A DNA stretch of 54,234 bases. Source: an uncultured Alphaproteobacteria bacterium. Its GTDB lineage: Bacteria; Pseudomonadota; Alphaproteobacteria; Paracaedibacterales; CAITNM01. Location: assembly GCA_903893805.1 (NCBI GenBank), contig CAITNM010000013.1, forward strand, positions 1 to 54,234, in the 5' to 3' direction. The position numbers and the translations under genes are program-made. Below the pieces are notes generated by a model that did not search any database, was not told the origin of the DNA, and was given only the letters and a program-made list of their open reading frames with translations. Shown one piece after another: positions 1-9,563 of the stretch (its first letter is position 1; the number at the start of each line of letters is the position of its first letter).

Positions 1-138
1 ATGGTAATGCCTGGAGATAACGTGAATGTGAATGTGGAATTGATTGCACCAATAGCAATGGACGAGGGTTTACGTTTCGCAATTCGCGAAGGTGGACGTA
101 CCGTCGGTGCTGGTGTCGTTGCTAAAATTCAAAAATAA
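1..138 (+). CDS. tuf: Elongation factor Tu, C-terminal end (5' truncated by window)
   Basis: The first 45 codons are open from the window edge and end in TAA at 136-138. They read as the C-terminal beta-barrel (domain 3) of EF-Tu: [30 protein letters not shown] and the terminal KIQK are hallmarks of the family. EF-Tu delivers aminoacyl-tRNA to the ribosome as a GTP complex. The GTPase domain lies upstream of the window, so the first ATG here is internal and not a start. A strong hairpin follows 39 bases after the stop, so tuf ends its transcription unit here. Confidence 0.95.
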   Translation: MVMPGDNVNVNVELIAPIAMDEGLRFAIREGGRTVGAGVVAKIQK

Positions 139-177
139 GTAGTATCTCAGCATAAGTTGAGACATTGAGCTTATTAA

Positions 178-208
178 CTCCTATTGGCTTACGCTAATAG
201 GAGTTTTT
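178..208 (+). terminator. Rho-independent terminator of tuf
   Basis: The arms CTCCTATT (178-185) and AATAGGAG (196-203) pair perfectly. Inner bases GGC/GCT can extend the stem to 11 pairs with a TTAC loop. Five T residues follow directly. This is a canonical intrinsic terminator for tuf. It also separates tuf from the convergent LysR remnant ending at 216. Confidence 0.88.
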
Positions 209-215
209 GTTATTT

Positions 216-1038
216 TCAGTTTGCAAAAATTTTCTGACATTGACCAATAAAAATATTAAGTCGCTGCTGAAGAGCTTCTCCAGCAGAACGATGCAACGCC
301 AAAATTCTGTAACCAGATGCTTTTGGTTGCCATTCAACTGGATGCAAATTCATTTTTAGTGCTAAAAAATCTGGAAGAAAACCAACTTCATTTGAACATG
401 CACATATGTCTGCAATTAAAGACCAGCTTGGAATCCGTGCCTTAATTTCTAAACGATTTTTATAAAGGTGTTCCCATCGTTGTATAAGGCTTAAAACTTT
501 CACTTGATTTTCTGGCAAAATAACAGGTCCTATAGGCGTGTTCGCAGATGAGGAATAAAGCTGAAAAAATCCTACGCCTACTTCAACAGATGTCGCTTCT
601 TCCCAAGGTGAATTATCTGGCACAAGAGCAATATCTGCTTCATCTCTTAGTACGGCACCATAAGCATGATCAGGGCGCATTAAGTTTAAGATTAACTGAC
701 TCAATAGACAAAAGAGCTGGAACAACAACGCGTGCTATAGCGTGGGTGGTTGCAAGGCGAATAGGTCTAGGGCTGTCTATTGCAATAGTTTCACGAAATT
801 TTTTTAACCATTCTTCGGCTTTAGGGACAAGAGTGGAGCTCTCATGAGTTAATCGGAAGGGTCGTTTTTCATGAGTAGAAAGAGGACGGTCAAAGGCTGC
901 TTCTACGCGTAAAATAGCCGTGCTTGCCGCGCTTTGACTTAAGTTATGAAAGGATGCAGCTTTGCTTAGACTTTTTAAATGCGCAGCTGTTATAAAAAGC
1001 TCTAAATCAGAAATTCGTAGGTGGCTTAAGCGATTCAT
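216..1038 (-). pseudogene. LysR-family transcriptional regulator, frameshifted
   Basis: Two overlapping reading frames together make one LysR protein of normal length (about 270 residues). The 5' frame (1038 down to 670) has the winged helix-turn-helix: SDLELF, SLSKAASFHNLSQSAAS, and RPFRLTHESS in the wing. It then stops after VNLKL. The 3' frame carries the effector domain, including RDEADIALVPDN. The switch lies at about 678-700, where the first frame runs into TGA at 670-672; no homopolymer longer than three bases sits there. The gene is divergent from the nucleotide transporter at 1160, the usual position for a LysR gene controlling its neighbour. It is either a pseudogene or a sequencing error. 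A truncated DNA-binding fragment could still be made. Confidence 0.8.
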
Positions 1039-1067
1039 GCTTTTCTAGGACCTGTATATCTATTTTT

Positions 1068-1093
1068 TCGATATTGCATATTAATTATATCGA
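1068..1093. promoter_or_regulatory. Palindromic candidate operator between LysR and tlc
   Basis: A perfect 7-base inverted repeat, TCGATAT (1068-1074) and ATATCGA (1087-1093), is separated by 12 bases. It lies 30 bases from the LysR start and overlaps the predicted -35 box of the transporter promoter. LysR proteins typically bind dyads in such divergent regions, but the link to this LysR is inferred from position only. Confidence 0.5.
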
Positions 1094-1118
1094 CAATACA
1101 AAAAATCAGCAATGTAAT
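1090..1118 (+). promoter_or_regulatory. Predicted sigma-70 promoter of the nucleotide transporter
   Basis: TCGACA (1090-1095, one mismatch to TTGACA) is followed by a 17-base spacer and TGTAAT (1113-1118, one mismatch to TATAAT). Transcription would begin near 1125, giving a leader of about 35 bases before ATG 1160. The right arm of the palindrome at 1087-1093 overlaps the -35 box. Prediction by eye only. Confidence 0.5.
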
Positions 1119-1159
1119 ATGATGGCTTTATTATGAAACTAAAAAGCAAATAAGCAACA

Positions 1160-2563
1160 ATGAAAGCTCAAGAAAAGATTCTTCAATTTTTTATTCGCAT
1201 ATGTCGTTTTAATTTTGGCACATTTGAAAAAGAAGAATTCAAAAAATTCTTACGAATGGGAAGTATTTTTGCCCTTATTATTGGGGTGTATTGGACCCTT
1301 CGTCCTTTAAAAGATTCTATTTTCATGCAATTGGTCGATAAAATGTATCTGCCATACGCAAAAACCATTTCAGTGTTGGCGTTACTGCCGTTAGTGATGT
1401 TTTATACAAAATTATTAGGAAGAACATCGCGAGAAAGAATGTTGGTCATATTGCCAGCTTTTTATGGCATTAGTGTTCTATGTTTTAGCATCCTTATCGG
1501 TGCTGCACAGGCATCTACTGAAGAAATAGCTGCTCGTTCATTGGTTCCTTTTGTTGCTACCCAAGCACTGGGGTACATTTGGTATATGTTTGTCGAAAGC
1601 TTTGGTTCTCTTGTTGTTGCATTATTTTGGGCTTTTGCAACTGACACAACCGAAGCTCCCTCAGCAAAAAGAGGTTTTCCTTTAGTGGTGGCAATTGGTC
1701 AAATGGGTGGAATTCTTTTCCCTTATACAATCGGCGGTCTTCCTCATCGACTTGGGCTGGAAACTGACACTCTTTCTATGGCTATTCTTGGAGGTCTATG
1801 CCTTACAATTATCCCGTTAGTTAAATACTTTTTAAAAGCAACGCCCAGTAATCTTTTAACTTCATTCGGTGAACACAGCACAAAAGAAGAAACAAATCAC
1901 GAGCCAGGTTTCTTCGAAGGCTTAAAATTAATGCTGGCTCATCGTTATTTGATTTGTATTTTTGCAGCAAATTTCATTTATGAACTAATCGTTACCATTT
2001 TTGATTTTAATTTCAAACTAGCAGCGGGAACAGCTTATACGGGTGTAGCGCTTAGTAATTACCTAAGTCTTTATGCATCAAGTGTGAATACTGTTTCATT
2101 GTTGTGTTTGCTTTTAGGCATAAGTAATGTAACGCGCTTTTTAGGTGTTGGGGTGGCCTTGGCCTCTATGCCTATTATTGTAGGTTTTGCATTGTTTGGT
2201 TTTTTGACGCTTGATTCTTTATCATTCCTATTTGCGTTAATGGTTGGATCGAAAGCCATCAATTATGCTCTAAACGGCCCTGCTTTGAAGCAGCTTTATA
2301 TTCCCACAACTTCTGATGTGCGTTTCAAAGCACAGGCATGGATTGAAACTTTTGGTTCACGTGCTTCAAAAGAAGCTGGTTCATTGTTTAACATGTTACT
2401 AAAGCCTATGCAGTCTATTTTTGGGGTAGTAGCAGGTAAAGCACATTACCTTACTTTAAGTGGAGCCATTGGTTTTCCATTATTAATGCTATGGTTTGCG
2501 ATTGCAGTTTATTTAGGGCGAAATTTTCGTAAAGCAATTGATGAGAAAAAAGTGATTTGTTAG
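1160..2563 (+). CDS. tlc: ADP/ATP translocase-type nucleotide transporter (Tlc/NTT family)
   Basis: This 467-residue polytopic protein has about 11-12 hydrophobic segments. It shows NTT-family features: LRPLKDSIF after the first membrane helix, LPYAKTISVLALLPLV, and a cytoplasmic loop followed by FEGLKLMLAHRYLICI. The family (TC 2.A.12) is found in Rickettsiales, Chlamydiae, several protist endosymbionts and plastids. Members swap host ATP for ADP or import other nucleotides; the substrate cannot be read from sequence. It is slightly shorter than the roughly 500 residues typical of Rickettsia Tlc. No clear Shine-Dalgarno precedes ATG 1160. The gene is divergent from the LysR remnant and is the strongest sign of an intracellular lifestyle in the window. 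Confidence 0.93.
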   Translation: MKAQEKILQFFIRICRFNFGTFEKEEFKKFLRMGSIFALIIGVYWTLRPLKDSIFMQLVDKMYLPYAKTISVLALLPLVMFYTKLLGRTSRERMLVILPAFYGISVLCFSILIGAAQASTEEIAARSLVPFVATQALGYIWYMFVESFGSLVVALFWAFATDTTEAPSAKRGFPLVVAIGQMGGILFPYTIGGLPHRLGLETDTLSMAILGGLCLTIIPLVKYFLKATPSNLLTSFGEHSTKEETNHEPGFFEGLKLMLAHRYLICIFAANFIYELIVTIFDFNFKLAAGTAYTGVALSNYLSLYASSVNTVSLLCLLLGISNVTRFLGVGVALASMPIIVGFALFGFLTLDSLSFLFALMVGSKAINYALNGPALKQLYIPTTSDVRFKAQAWIETFGSRASKEAGSLFNMLLKPMQSIFGVVAGKAHYLTLSGAIGFPLLMLWFAIAVYLGRNFRKAIDEKKVIC

Positions 2564-2633
2564 AAAGAGAGTCACTATAACTTCTTTTTACAAACTGATA
2601 GACTCTTTTCATGCGTAGTATTTATGTTTTTTT

Positions 2634-3320
2634 ATGAGTAATGCCCTAAAGTCGCTTGGGTGCGAATATATTTACCAAGACACTCCGGTAGATTTTAAAA
2701 GTGCACCTACCGTTTCTCATTCAAATGTTCAATCGGAGCATCCGGCATATGCTTGTAAAACTTTGGAAGAGCTTAAAAATGCAATGCTCACCTTTAAAGG
2801 ATGCGCATTAAAGGAAACCGCTATTAACACTGTTTTTTGTGATGGTAATCCTAGCGCAGATGTTATGTTGGTTGGCGAAGCTCCCGGAGCAGATGAGGAT
2901 GCGCAAGGTTTACCGTTTGTGGGTCAAAGCGGGCAACTTCTTTGTAAAATTTTTCAAGCAATTGGCTTGCCCCGTGACAAGTTATACATTTCAAATATTT
3001 TACCGTGGAGACCACCTGGAAATCGCACGCCAACAAATGAAGAAATCGCAATTTGTCAGCCATTTATTGAGCAGCATATTCACTTGGTAAAACCAAAATT
3101 ATTGGTTTTTTTAGGAGGAGTTTCGGCAAAAACGCTTTTAAAAACAACTGAAGGAATCACCAAACTACGCGGTCAATTCCACGAATACAAAACGCAGCAT
3201 GGGGATGTTATTCCTTGTTTCGCAACTTATCATCCGGCGTATTTAATGCGTTCACCTGGACAAAAAGCTCAGGTGTGGCATGACATGTTGAAGATAAAAC
3301 TACGATTGGCTAATACCTAG
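2634..3320 (+). CDS. Uracil-DNA glycosylase, family 4-like
   Basis: The 228-residue protein belongs to the UDG superfamily of the alphaproteobacterial 'phage polymerase-related' type. The uracil-binding motif A reads GEAPGADED, followed by [12 protein letters not shown]. The C-terminal motif is HPAYLMR, and [10 protein letters not shown] lies between them. Such enzymes excise uracil from DNA, and the family often binds an Fe-S cluster. Cysteines occur at FKGC, LLCKIF and AICQPF, but cluster ligands cannot be assigned by eye. The first 70 residues are poorly conserved. The stop codon overlaps the convergent MFS stop at 3317 by four bases (CTAG), with no terminator visible between the two genes. 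Confidence 0.88.
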   Translation: MSNALKSLGCEYIYQDTPVDFKSAPTVSHSNVQSEHPAYACKTLEELKNAMLTFKGCALKETAINTVFCDGNPSADVMLVGEAPGADEDAQGLPFVGQSGQLLCKIFQAIGLPRDKLYISNILPWRPPGNRTPTNEEIAICQPFIEQHIHLVKPKLLVFLGGVSAKTLLKTTEGITKLRGQFHEYKTQHGDVIPCFATYHPAYLMRSPGQKAQVWHDMLKIKLRLANT

Positions 3321-4627
3321 TAATCAAGCTTGGGGTGCGAATCTTTACATAGTTTCAAAAGCAACCAGCTTAACAACAAGCATACGGGCACAGCGTATAT
3401 AGCTTGCTGATAATCAGCAGCAGAATACATACGTGCTCCTGCGCTATCTAATGACCCAGTCCAGCCTCTATCTAAAATCCATCCCATTAATGGCTGAAAT
3501 ATAACGCCGCTCAGCATAACGATGGCATTTGTATAAGCCATGGCTGTTCCGCTTATTTGGTTTGATGTACGTTCTTTTACAACACTAAAGCAAAGAACCT
3601 GTCCACCAAGCCATAAACCACCTAAGAACAATGCAGCAACCGTTGGAAAGTACCCAATGCGTTGCGCATAAGATCCAACTAAAAAGCATATAGCGCTAGC
3701 TATCGCTGACATTTTCATCATCTTTATATAACTTTTTTGCTTAAATGCAAGCTTTGCAATAATAGGGCTGCCCACAGCCATTCCAATAAATACCATTGTG
3801 CTAGCAAATGACGCCCATTCATTATTAACTTGTAAAGAATTCATCAGAAAAGGAACCGCCCATAACTCAGCGAATGAAGATATTGGCACGTACATTAATC
3901 CGCCAATAGCCGCAGCTAAAAAGATTTGTTTGTCAGAAGCTAGCATGAATAAAGATTTACGCAATCCAATTGTTGGTTCGGGTGTTTTCGATTTACTCAA
4001 TGATCGTTTTTTTGGTTTATTACGAATAAGTGTCCAGCAAAGAATTGTTACGGCAATTCCTGCATAAGCTAACCATAAGGTCGCTTGTTGCCAAGTGGTA
4101 TAGTTCACTAATTTTGCTAAGGGGACGCCAGCAAATGTACCGCCAATTGTGCCAAGCATGTTTGTAAGCCCTGCTATAAAAGCAAATCTTCCCGCGGAAA
4201 ACCAATCACTGGCTAATTTTAGGCAAGCAATAAATGCACATGCAGAACCTGCACCCACTAAAAACCGTGCAATTTCAGCGACTGTAATATCGGTTGTTGT
4301 GGCAAAAATCCAAGTGCCAGTTGTGCACAAAATACATGAGATCGTTATTACTAATCTGGCGCCAATTTTATCAAGCAGCATTCCACATGGAATCTGCAAT
4401 GGCACATATGCCCAATAATAAAATGATGTAAGTAGGCCCAACCTAGTAGCATTAATGGTAAACGTGTCCATAATACCTTGAGTCATTACACAAGCGCCTG
4501 CGCGTAATATCATTTCATACCAATAGAAAATTGCAGCAGCTACCCATACAGCCCATGCATTAACGATTGCTGGCTTGCGGTTTGTGTTAGTGGGTGAGGG
4601 AACTTTGTGGTTGCTTGAATTATGCAT
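3317..4627 (-). CDS. MFS transporter, Pht-like (array member 1)
   Basis: This is a 12-TM major facilitator of 436 residues. The motif-A equivalent is GMLLDKIGARL, preceded by SFYYWAYVPLQIPCG, a signature shared with the two genes upstream. Similar permeases in Legionella, Coxiella and Francisella (Pht/Fpt group) import amino acids or nucleosides. The substrate here is unknown. An ATG at 4675 would add 16 residues but overlap the upstream gene by 56 bases; ATG 4627 overlaps its stop by only 8 bases and is preceded by AAGGTGAAG, so it is preferred. It is the most divergent of the three copies: the E(Y/M)ILR region reads WYEMILRAG where the others have LYEYILR. Confidence 0.88.
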   Translation of the reverse strand: MHNSSNHKVPSPTNTNRKPAIVNAWAVWVAAAIFYWYEMILRAGACVMTQGIMDTFTINATRLGLLTSFYYWAYVPLQIPCGMLLDKIGARLVITISCILCTTGTWIFATTTDITVAEIARFLVGAGSACAFIACLKLASDWFSAGRFAFIAGLTNMLGTIGGTFAGVPLAKLVNYTTWQQATLWLAYAGIAVTILCWTLIRNKPKKRSLSKSKTPEPTIGLRKSLFMLASDKQIFLAAAIGGLMYVPISSFAELWAVPFLMNSLQVNNEWASFASTMVFIGMAVGSPIIAKLAFKQKSYIKMMKMSAIASAICFLVGSYAQRIGYFPTVAALFLGGLWLGGQVLCFSVVKERTSNQISGTAMAYTNAIVMLSGVIFQPLMGWILDRGWTGSLDSAGARMYSAADYQQAIYAVPVCLLLSWLLLKLCKDSHPKLDY

Positions 4628-5948
4628 TCCTGACTTCTTCACCTTGAATCTCCTGTGATTTTGTATATGTGTCATGAATAAAAAATACTAAAATTCTGCT
4701 GATGAGCAAACCAATTAAAACAGCTGACAAGGCGAATTTGTAATCTTGTAGTGTGTATGCTGGGGTTCCGTCTGAATTAAAAGAGCCGGTCCAAGAATAA
4801 TCAATTAAACCACCAAGTAGGGGTTGAAAAATAATCGGACAAATCATTACTAGTGCATTAATAAACCCGACCGTGGTTGCTGTATGTCTTATTGAGTTAC
4901 CTTCTTTAGCTACAGCAAAATATAAAAATGAAACGCCTGAAACAACTCCAGTGAAAAACAAAATTAAAAGAATTTCGTTGTAAGTAAGCTCTGGAATAGA
5001 TAAAACAGCTAAAAATCCCAAAAATGTAGCCGTTGAAGAAAATGACATAACCTTTTTACGGCTCTTTAACCGTTGTGAGATTGATGAACAAATTAAGCAC
5101 CCAATTGCAATGCCTAAGTAAACAACAATTGTCCCAGAGGAAGCTGTTTCATTGCTTAATCCATAACGTTGCATAAAGTAAGGAACGCCCCATAAATCAG
5201 CAAACGCAGCTAGAGGAATGTAGACCATACAACCATACAAACCAATCAACCAATTTTGGGGTTTGCGTGCGATGTCCTTTATTCCAACTAACAATCCAGC
5301 TTCTTCAGGTTTGTAAGATTTTGTTTCATCTGGCTTGTCCTTAATCACAAACCAACAAATAAGACCAATGATCACTCCTGCGGCAGCAGCTATTAACATT
5401 GCATCACGCCAACCAAAACTGTTTACTAAGATTGCGAATGGTTTGCTGCCAAACATGCCGCCCAAGGTTCCCATCATCATTGAAGCTCCCACAATTAGTG
5501 GAAAATGAGTTGGTCTGAACCAATCTGATGCAACTTTTAAACAAGAAAGGTAAGCACAAGCAGAGCCGGCACCCACAATAAATCTGCCAATATAAGCAAT
5601 GGTTAAAGAAGAGCTTTGAGAAAATAAAATTGTTCCAAGTACGCAAAGGATAGTTGAAAAAGTCACAACTTTTCGGGGACCTAATTTATCAACAATTACC
5701 CCGCATGGAATTTGTAAGGGTACGTATGACCAGTAATAAAACGAAGCCAAAGATCCAACTGTGAAAGCTGTAATGTTGAACTGAGCCATTAGTTCGTTGG
5801 TTATAACAGTTGGTGAAACTCGCAGGATATATTCATAAAGATAAAAAGCCCAACCGCAGCTAAGAATTGCCCATGCCTTTAATGGAGTTTTGAACTGATT
5901 TTCCATTTCAACAAGACCACTTATATTTTTCTTTTCAGCCACAAGCAA
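4620..5948 (-). CDS. MFS transporter, Pht-like (array member 2)
   Basis: The 442-residue 12-TM permease closely resembles member 3: FYLYEYILR, SFYYWSYVPLQIPCG, DKLGPRKVV and GAGSACAY all recur. The longest frame begins with TTG at 5948. A GTG at 5942 with AAAGG upstream, or ATG 5906 (MENQFKTPL), are credible starts, so the N-terminus is uncertain. Import of host metabolites is likely from family knowledge, but the substrate is not known. It overlaps the start of member 1 by 8 bases, which suggests translational coupling, and lies about 106 bases downstream of member 3. Confidence 0.88.
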   Translation of the reverse strand: MLVAEKKNISGLVEMENQFKTPLKAWAILSCGWAFYLYEYILRVSPTVITNELMAQFNITAFTVGSLASFYYWSYVPLQIPCGVIVDKLGPRKVVTFSTILCVLGTILFSQSSSLTIAYIGRFIVGAGSACAYLSCLKVASDWFRPTHFPLIVGASMMMGTLGGMFGSKPFAILVNSFGWRDAMLIAAAAGVIIGLICWFVIKDKPDETKSYKPEEAGLLVGIKDIARKPQNWLIGLYGCMVYIPLAAFADLWGVPYFMQRYGLSNETASSGTIVVYLGIAIGCLICSSISQRLKSRKKVMSFSSTATFLGFLAVLSIPELTYNEILLILFFTGVVSGVSFLYFAVAKEGNSIRHTATTVGFINALVMICPIIFQPLLGGLIDYSWTGSFNSDGTPAYTLQDYKFALSAVLIGLLISRILVFFIHDTYTKSQEIQGEEVRNA

Positions 5949-6054
5949 ACCTTTTTCTAAAACTCATATGCTTTATAAACCTCGGATGATAACACATTCA
6001 TGCCAATATAACAAAAACACCAATTTCAAGCTGTGTGTTAGTTAATGCATAGTT

Positions 6055-7350
6055 TTATTTTTTGTATGTTTCTTGAATAAAGAAAACAATGAACCTGCCA
6101 AGCAAAAATGCAAAAAGCACAGCAGATAAGGCAAATTGATAATCCTTAAGAGCGTAGAGTGGAGCACCATCAACGTTGAAATTACCATCCCAAGAATAGT
6201 CAATTAATTTGCCAAGCAAAGGTTGAAAAATGAAGCCACTCGCCATAACAAGTGCATTGGTAAAGCCTACCGACGTGGCGCTGTACTTGGTTGGATTATT
6301 TTCTTGAACGGCTGGAAAATATAAAATTGAAAATCCAGCAGCAATACCAGACAAAAACATGGACACAAGCACCATATTAAAGGAAAAACCTGGTGCATAC
6401 AGAACTACAGAAAAACCAATAAACGTCCATGTCACTGATAGGGCCATAACTTTTCGACGGCTTTGCCAGTAATCAGATAGTTTAGAGCTTATTGAGCAAC
6501 CAATTGCATATCCAACAAACACCATAATTGCTCCATAAGAAGCTTTTTCATTGGCAATGCCAAATCGTTGCATTAAGTAAGGTGTGCCCCACAATTCAGC
6601 AAATACACATAATGGCAAATACATCATAAGGCCGTATAGGCCAATCAGCCAGTTTTGTGGTTTTGCGGTGATAATTTTTAGACCATCTAAAAGACCACCT
6701 TCTGCGATTTGAGATTTTTTATGATCAGGCCTATCTTTTATGACAAACCAAGAAATTATCATCACGACAACGCCAACAATGGCTGCAATTAACATTGCAT
6801 TGCGCCATCCATGTGCATTGGAAAGTTTCGCAAACGGAAATCCTGCAACCATACCGCCGAAAGTTCCCATCATCATCGATATACCAGCAATAAAGGCAAA
6901 TTTTGATTTATCAAACCAAACAGATGCAATTTTTAAGCAACAAATATAGGCACAAGCAGAGCCAGCACCAATTAAAAATCTACCAAATTGGGCAAAGATT
7001 ATAGAGTTGCTGGTTGCAAAAATAACTGCGCCAAGAACGCAAAGAAGCGCAGAAATTGACACAACCTTACGAGGTCCAAACCTATCAGTAATCACGCCGC
7101 ATGGAATTTGCAAAGGCACATAAGCAAAATAATAAAAAGCAATCAATGTTCCGACTGCACCGGCAGAAATGCCAAAACTGGTCATCAATTCATTGGTTAT
7201 TACGCCGGGAGAGGCGCGTAAAATATATTCATAGAGATAGAAAGACCAACCACAGGCAAGAATAAACCAGGCGTTTGATGAAGTGGAACTTTTTTCTTTG
7301 TTTCCATTGTTATCGGTACGGTTGTCTGCTTTATTTTTTGCTAAGGACAT
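6055..7350 (-). CDS. MFS transporter, Pht-like (array member 3, operon lead)
   Basis: The 431-residue 12-TM permease has motif A GVITDRFGPRKVV, an FYYFAYVPLQIPCG signature and VGAGSACAY-like text (IGAGSACAY). The start ATG at 7350 has a good ribosome-binding site (GGGAGA) five bases upstream. About 30 hydrophilic residues precede the first membrane helix. It is probably the first gene of the three-permease unit read from the 7351-7500 region. Members 2 and 3 look more like each other than either looks like member 1, consistent with serial duplication. The substrate is unknown. Confidence 0.9.
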   Translation of the reverse strand: MSLAKNKADNRTDNNGNKEKSSTSSNAWFILACGWSFYLYEYILRASPGVITNELMTSFGISAGAVGTLIAFYYFAYVPLQIPCGVITDRFGPRKVVSISALLCVLGAVIFATSNSIIFAQFGRFLIGAGSACAYICCLKIASVWFDKSKFAFIAGISMMMGTFGGMVAGFPFAKLSNAHGWRNAMLIAAIVGVVVMIISWFVIKDRPDHKKSQIAEGGLLDGLKIITAKPQNWLIGLYGLMMYLPLCVFAELWGTPYLMQRFGIANEKASYGAIMVFVGYAIGCSISSKLSDYWQSRRKVMALSVTWTFIGFSVVLYAPGFSFNMVLVSMFLSGIAAGFSILYFPAVQENNPTKYSATSVGFTNALVMASGFIFQPLLGKLIDYSWDGNFNVDGAPLYALKDYQFALSAVLFAFLLGRFIVFFIQETYKK

Positions 7351-7549
7351 ACTTCTCCCAAAATTCTTTAATCGTTATTAACTCCCTACAGTAGCATATA
7401 ATGATCAAGCTAATCAAAAACTATGTGATTTTTTAAAGAAAATTAGCTTATCTATCTTAATAAAGTTTTTTAATTTCAAGATGCTTAATGCTCTTTAATA
7501 AATCTATAAACTTTGCTGATAATAAGTAAGAAATTTTTTCGTATTTTTT

Positions 7550-7741
7550 ATGCAAAGTCTTCTGGAAATTTTATTTTTCTGCTCTCTTGGGGCAACCTTT
7601 GTGGTCTTGGGGTTTGGGTTGAGCACAATGTTTTCAAAGTCTTCAAACCGTTTGGCACTAAGCAATCGCCTTATGCGCTTGCGTGTTATGCTGCAAGGCC
7701 TTAGTATAATGCTGTTTCTATTATTAATATTATTGAAGTGA
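7550..7741 (+). CDS. HIG1-domain twin-transmembrane protein
   Basis: A 63-residue protein with two membrane helices (about residues 3-24 and 45-62). The central loop contains RLRVMLQ, matching the R-x-R-x3-Q signature of the hypoxia-induced (HIG1) domain. Bacterial members are small inner-membrane proteins related to respiratory supercomplex factors that modulate cytochrome oxidase; the exact role here is inferred. The stop TGA (7739-7741) overlaps the GTG start of lepA as GTGA, so the two are probably translationally coupled. The ribosome-binding site is weak. Confidence 0.78.
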   Translation: MQSLLEILFFCSLGATFVVLGFGLSTMFSKSSNRLALSNRLMRLRVMLQGLSIMLFLLLILLK

Positions 7742-9546
7742 AGAATATTCGAAATTTTTCGATCGTTGCTCATATCGATCACGGTAAATCAACCTTAGCT
7801 GACCGCCTTATTGAATTTTGTGGGGGGGTTGAGACCAGAGACATGAAGGAGCAAATCCTTGATTCTATGGATATCGAGCGAGAACGTGGCATTACCATCA
7901 AAGCTCAAACTGTACGTTTGAAATACAAAGCAAAAGACGGTCAAGACTATATCCTGAATCTCATGGACACTCCAGGTCATGTGGATTTTGCTTATGAAGT
8001 AAGTCGTTCTTTAGCTGCATGTGAGGGGTCGCTATTAGTAGTTGATGCAAGCCAAGGGGTTGAAGCGCAAACACTTGCTAACGTTTATCAGGCCATTGAT
8101 AACAATCATGATATTGTCACCGTTCTAAATAAAATAGATTTGCCAGCAGCGGAACCTGATCGCATTAGACAGCAAATTGAGGATGTTATTGGTCTAGATG
8201 CATCTGAAGCAGTTTTAATTTCTGCTAAAACAGGCCTTGGCATTCAAGATGTTTTAGAGGCTGTTGTTCACAGATTGCCACCTCCACGCAATTCAAATGA
8301 CTTAGAAGCTGCTAAAAAACCTTTGAAGGCTCTGCTGGTCGATAGTTGGTATGATCCATACCTTGGGGTTATTATTTTAGTCCGTGTTATGGAAGGCGTT
8401 CTAAAGGTTGATCAACGTATAAAAATGATGAATGCCGGAGTTGTTTATGACGTCGATCGGGTAGGTTTTTTTACTCCAAAGCAAGAGCTGAAAAAAGAAT
8501 TAAATCCAGGAGAAATTGGATTTATAACAGCTAGCATAAAAAGCGTAGCTGACTGTAAGGTTGGTGACACTATTACTGATGATAAAAAACCAACGGCTGA
8601 AGCATTGATTGGTTTTAAACCTTCAGTTCCTGTAGTTTTTTGTGGGTTGTTTCCATCTGATGCTGCTGAGTTTGAACATCTGCGTGATAGTTTAGCTAAA
8701 CTTCACTTGAATGACGCAAGCTTCCATTTTGAAGCGGAAACTTCAGCGGCTTTGGGATATGGTTTTCGATGCGGATTTTTAGGTTTACTTCACCTTGAAA
8801 TTATTCAAGAACGGCTTGAGCGTGAATTTAATTTAGATTTAATTACCACTGCTCCAAGCGTTGTTTATAAAATTCTCCTAAAAACTGGCAAGGTTCTTGA
8901 ACTGCATAACCCCACAGATATGCCTGATGTGGTCAGAATTGAACGTATTGATGAGCCATGGATTAAAGCTACAATTATGGTGCCTGATGAGTTCTTGGGG
9001 TCGGTTCTAAACCTTTGCACAGAACGTCGTGGCGAACAGGTAGACTTAACCTATGCAGGCAATCGCGCCATGGTTGTGTACAAATTACCTTTGAATGAAA
9101 TAGTTTTTGACTTCTATGATCGCTTAAAATCAATTACTAGGGGGTATGCATCTTTTGACTATCAAATAGAAGAATATCGTGAAGGCGATTTAGCAAAAGT
9201 TACAATTTTGGTGAACGCAGAGCCGGTTGATGCGCTTGGCATGATTGTGCATCAAGGGCGAGCTGAAAGCAGAGGACGAATTCTATGTTCTCGTTTGAAA
9301 GATCTTATTCCTAGACAGCTTTTCAAAATTGCGATTCAAGCAGCCATTGGCGGAAAAATTATTGCTCGTGAAACAGTTTCAGCTATGCGTAAAGATGTTA
9401 CTGCTAAATGCTATGGTGGTGATATTAGTCGTAAGCGTAAGCTTTTGGATAAGCAAAAAGCTGGTAAAAAGCGCATGCGTCAGTTTGGAAATGTTGAAAT
9501 TCCACAAAGCGCATTTATTGCTGCCTTAAAAATGGACGATGACTAA
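7738..9546 (+). CDS. lepA: Elongation factor 4 (LepA)
   Basis: The 602-residue translational GTPase is of normal family length. The G domain begins at the N-terminus with AHIDHGKST (G1), ERGITI (G2), DTPGHVDF (G3) and NKIDLP (G4). The LepA-specific C-terminal domain with [20 protein letters not shown] is intact. EF4 acts on stalled or back-translocated ribosomes. It starts at GTG 7738, sharing GTGA with the HIG1 stop. Only 17 bases separate it from the first S9 peptidase, so a HIG1-lepA-S9-S9 operon is likely. Confidence 0.97.
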   Translation: MKNIRNFSIVAHIDHGKSTLADRLIEFCGGVETRDMKEQILDSMDIERERGITIKAQTVRLKYKAKDGQDYILNLMDTPGHVDFAYEVSRSLAACEGSLLVVDASQGVEAQTLANVYQAIDNNHDIVTVLNKIDLPAAEPDRIRQQIEDVIGLDASEAVLISAKTGLGIQDVLEAVVHRLPPPRNSNDLEAAKKPLKALLVDSWYDPYLGVIILVRVMEGVLKVDQRIKMMNAGVVYDVDRVGFFTPKQELKKELNPGEIGFITASIKSVADCKVGDTITDDKKPTAEALIGFKPSVPVVFCGLFPSDAAEFEHLRDSLAKLHLNDASFHFEAETSAALGYGFRCGFLGLLHLEIIQERLEREFNLDLITTAPSVVYKILLKTGKVLELHNPTDMPDVVRIERIDEPWIKATIMVPDEFLGSVLNLCTERRGEQVDLTYAGNRAMVVYKLPLNEIVFDFYDRLKSITRGYASFDYQIEEYREGDLAKVTILVNAEPVDALGMIVHQGRAESRGRILCSRLKDLIPRQLFKIAIQAAIGGKIIARETVSAMRKDVTAKCYGGDISRKRKLLDKQKAGKKRMRQFGNVEIPQSAFIAALKMDDD

Positions 9547-9563
9547 ATTTTAAGAAGGTTACT

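Noticed and set aside
2568-2610. Possible terminator after tlc (AGAGTC and GACTCT with T-rich tail)
   Set aside because: The stem has only six pairs and a loop of about 27 bases, too weak to call.
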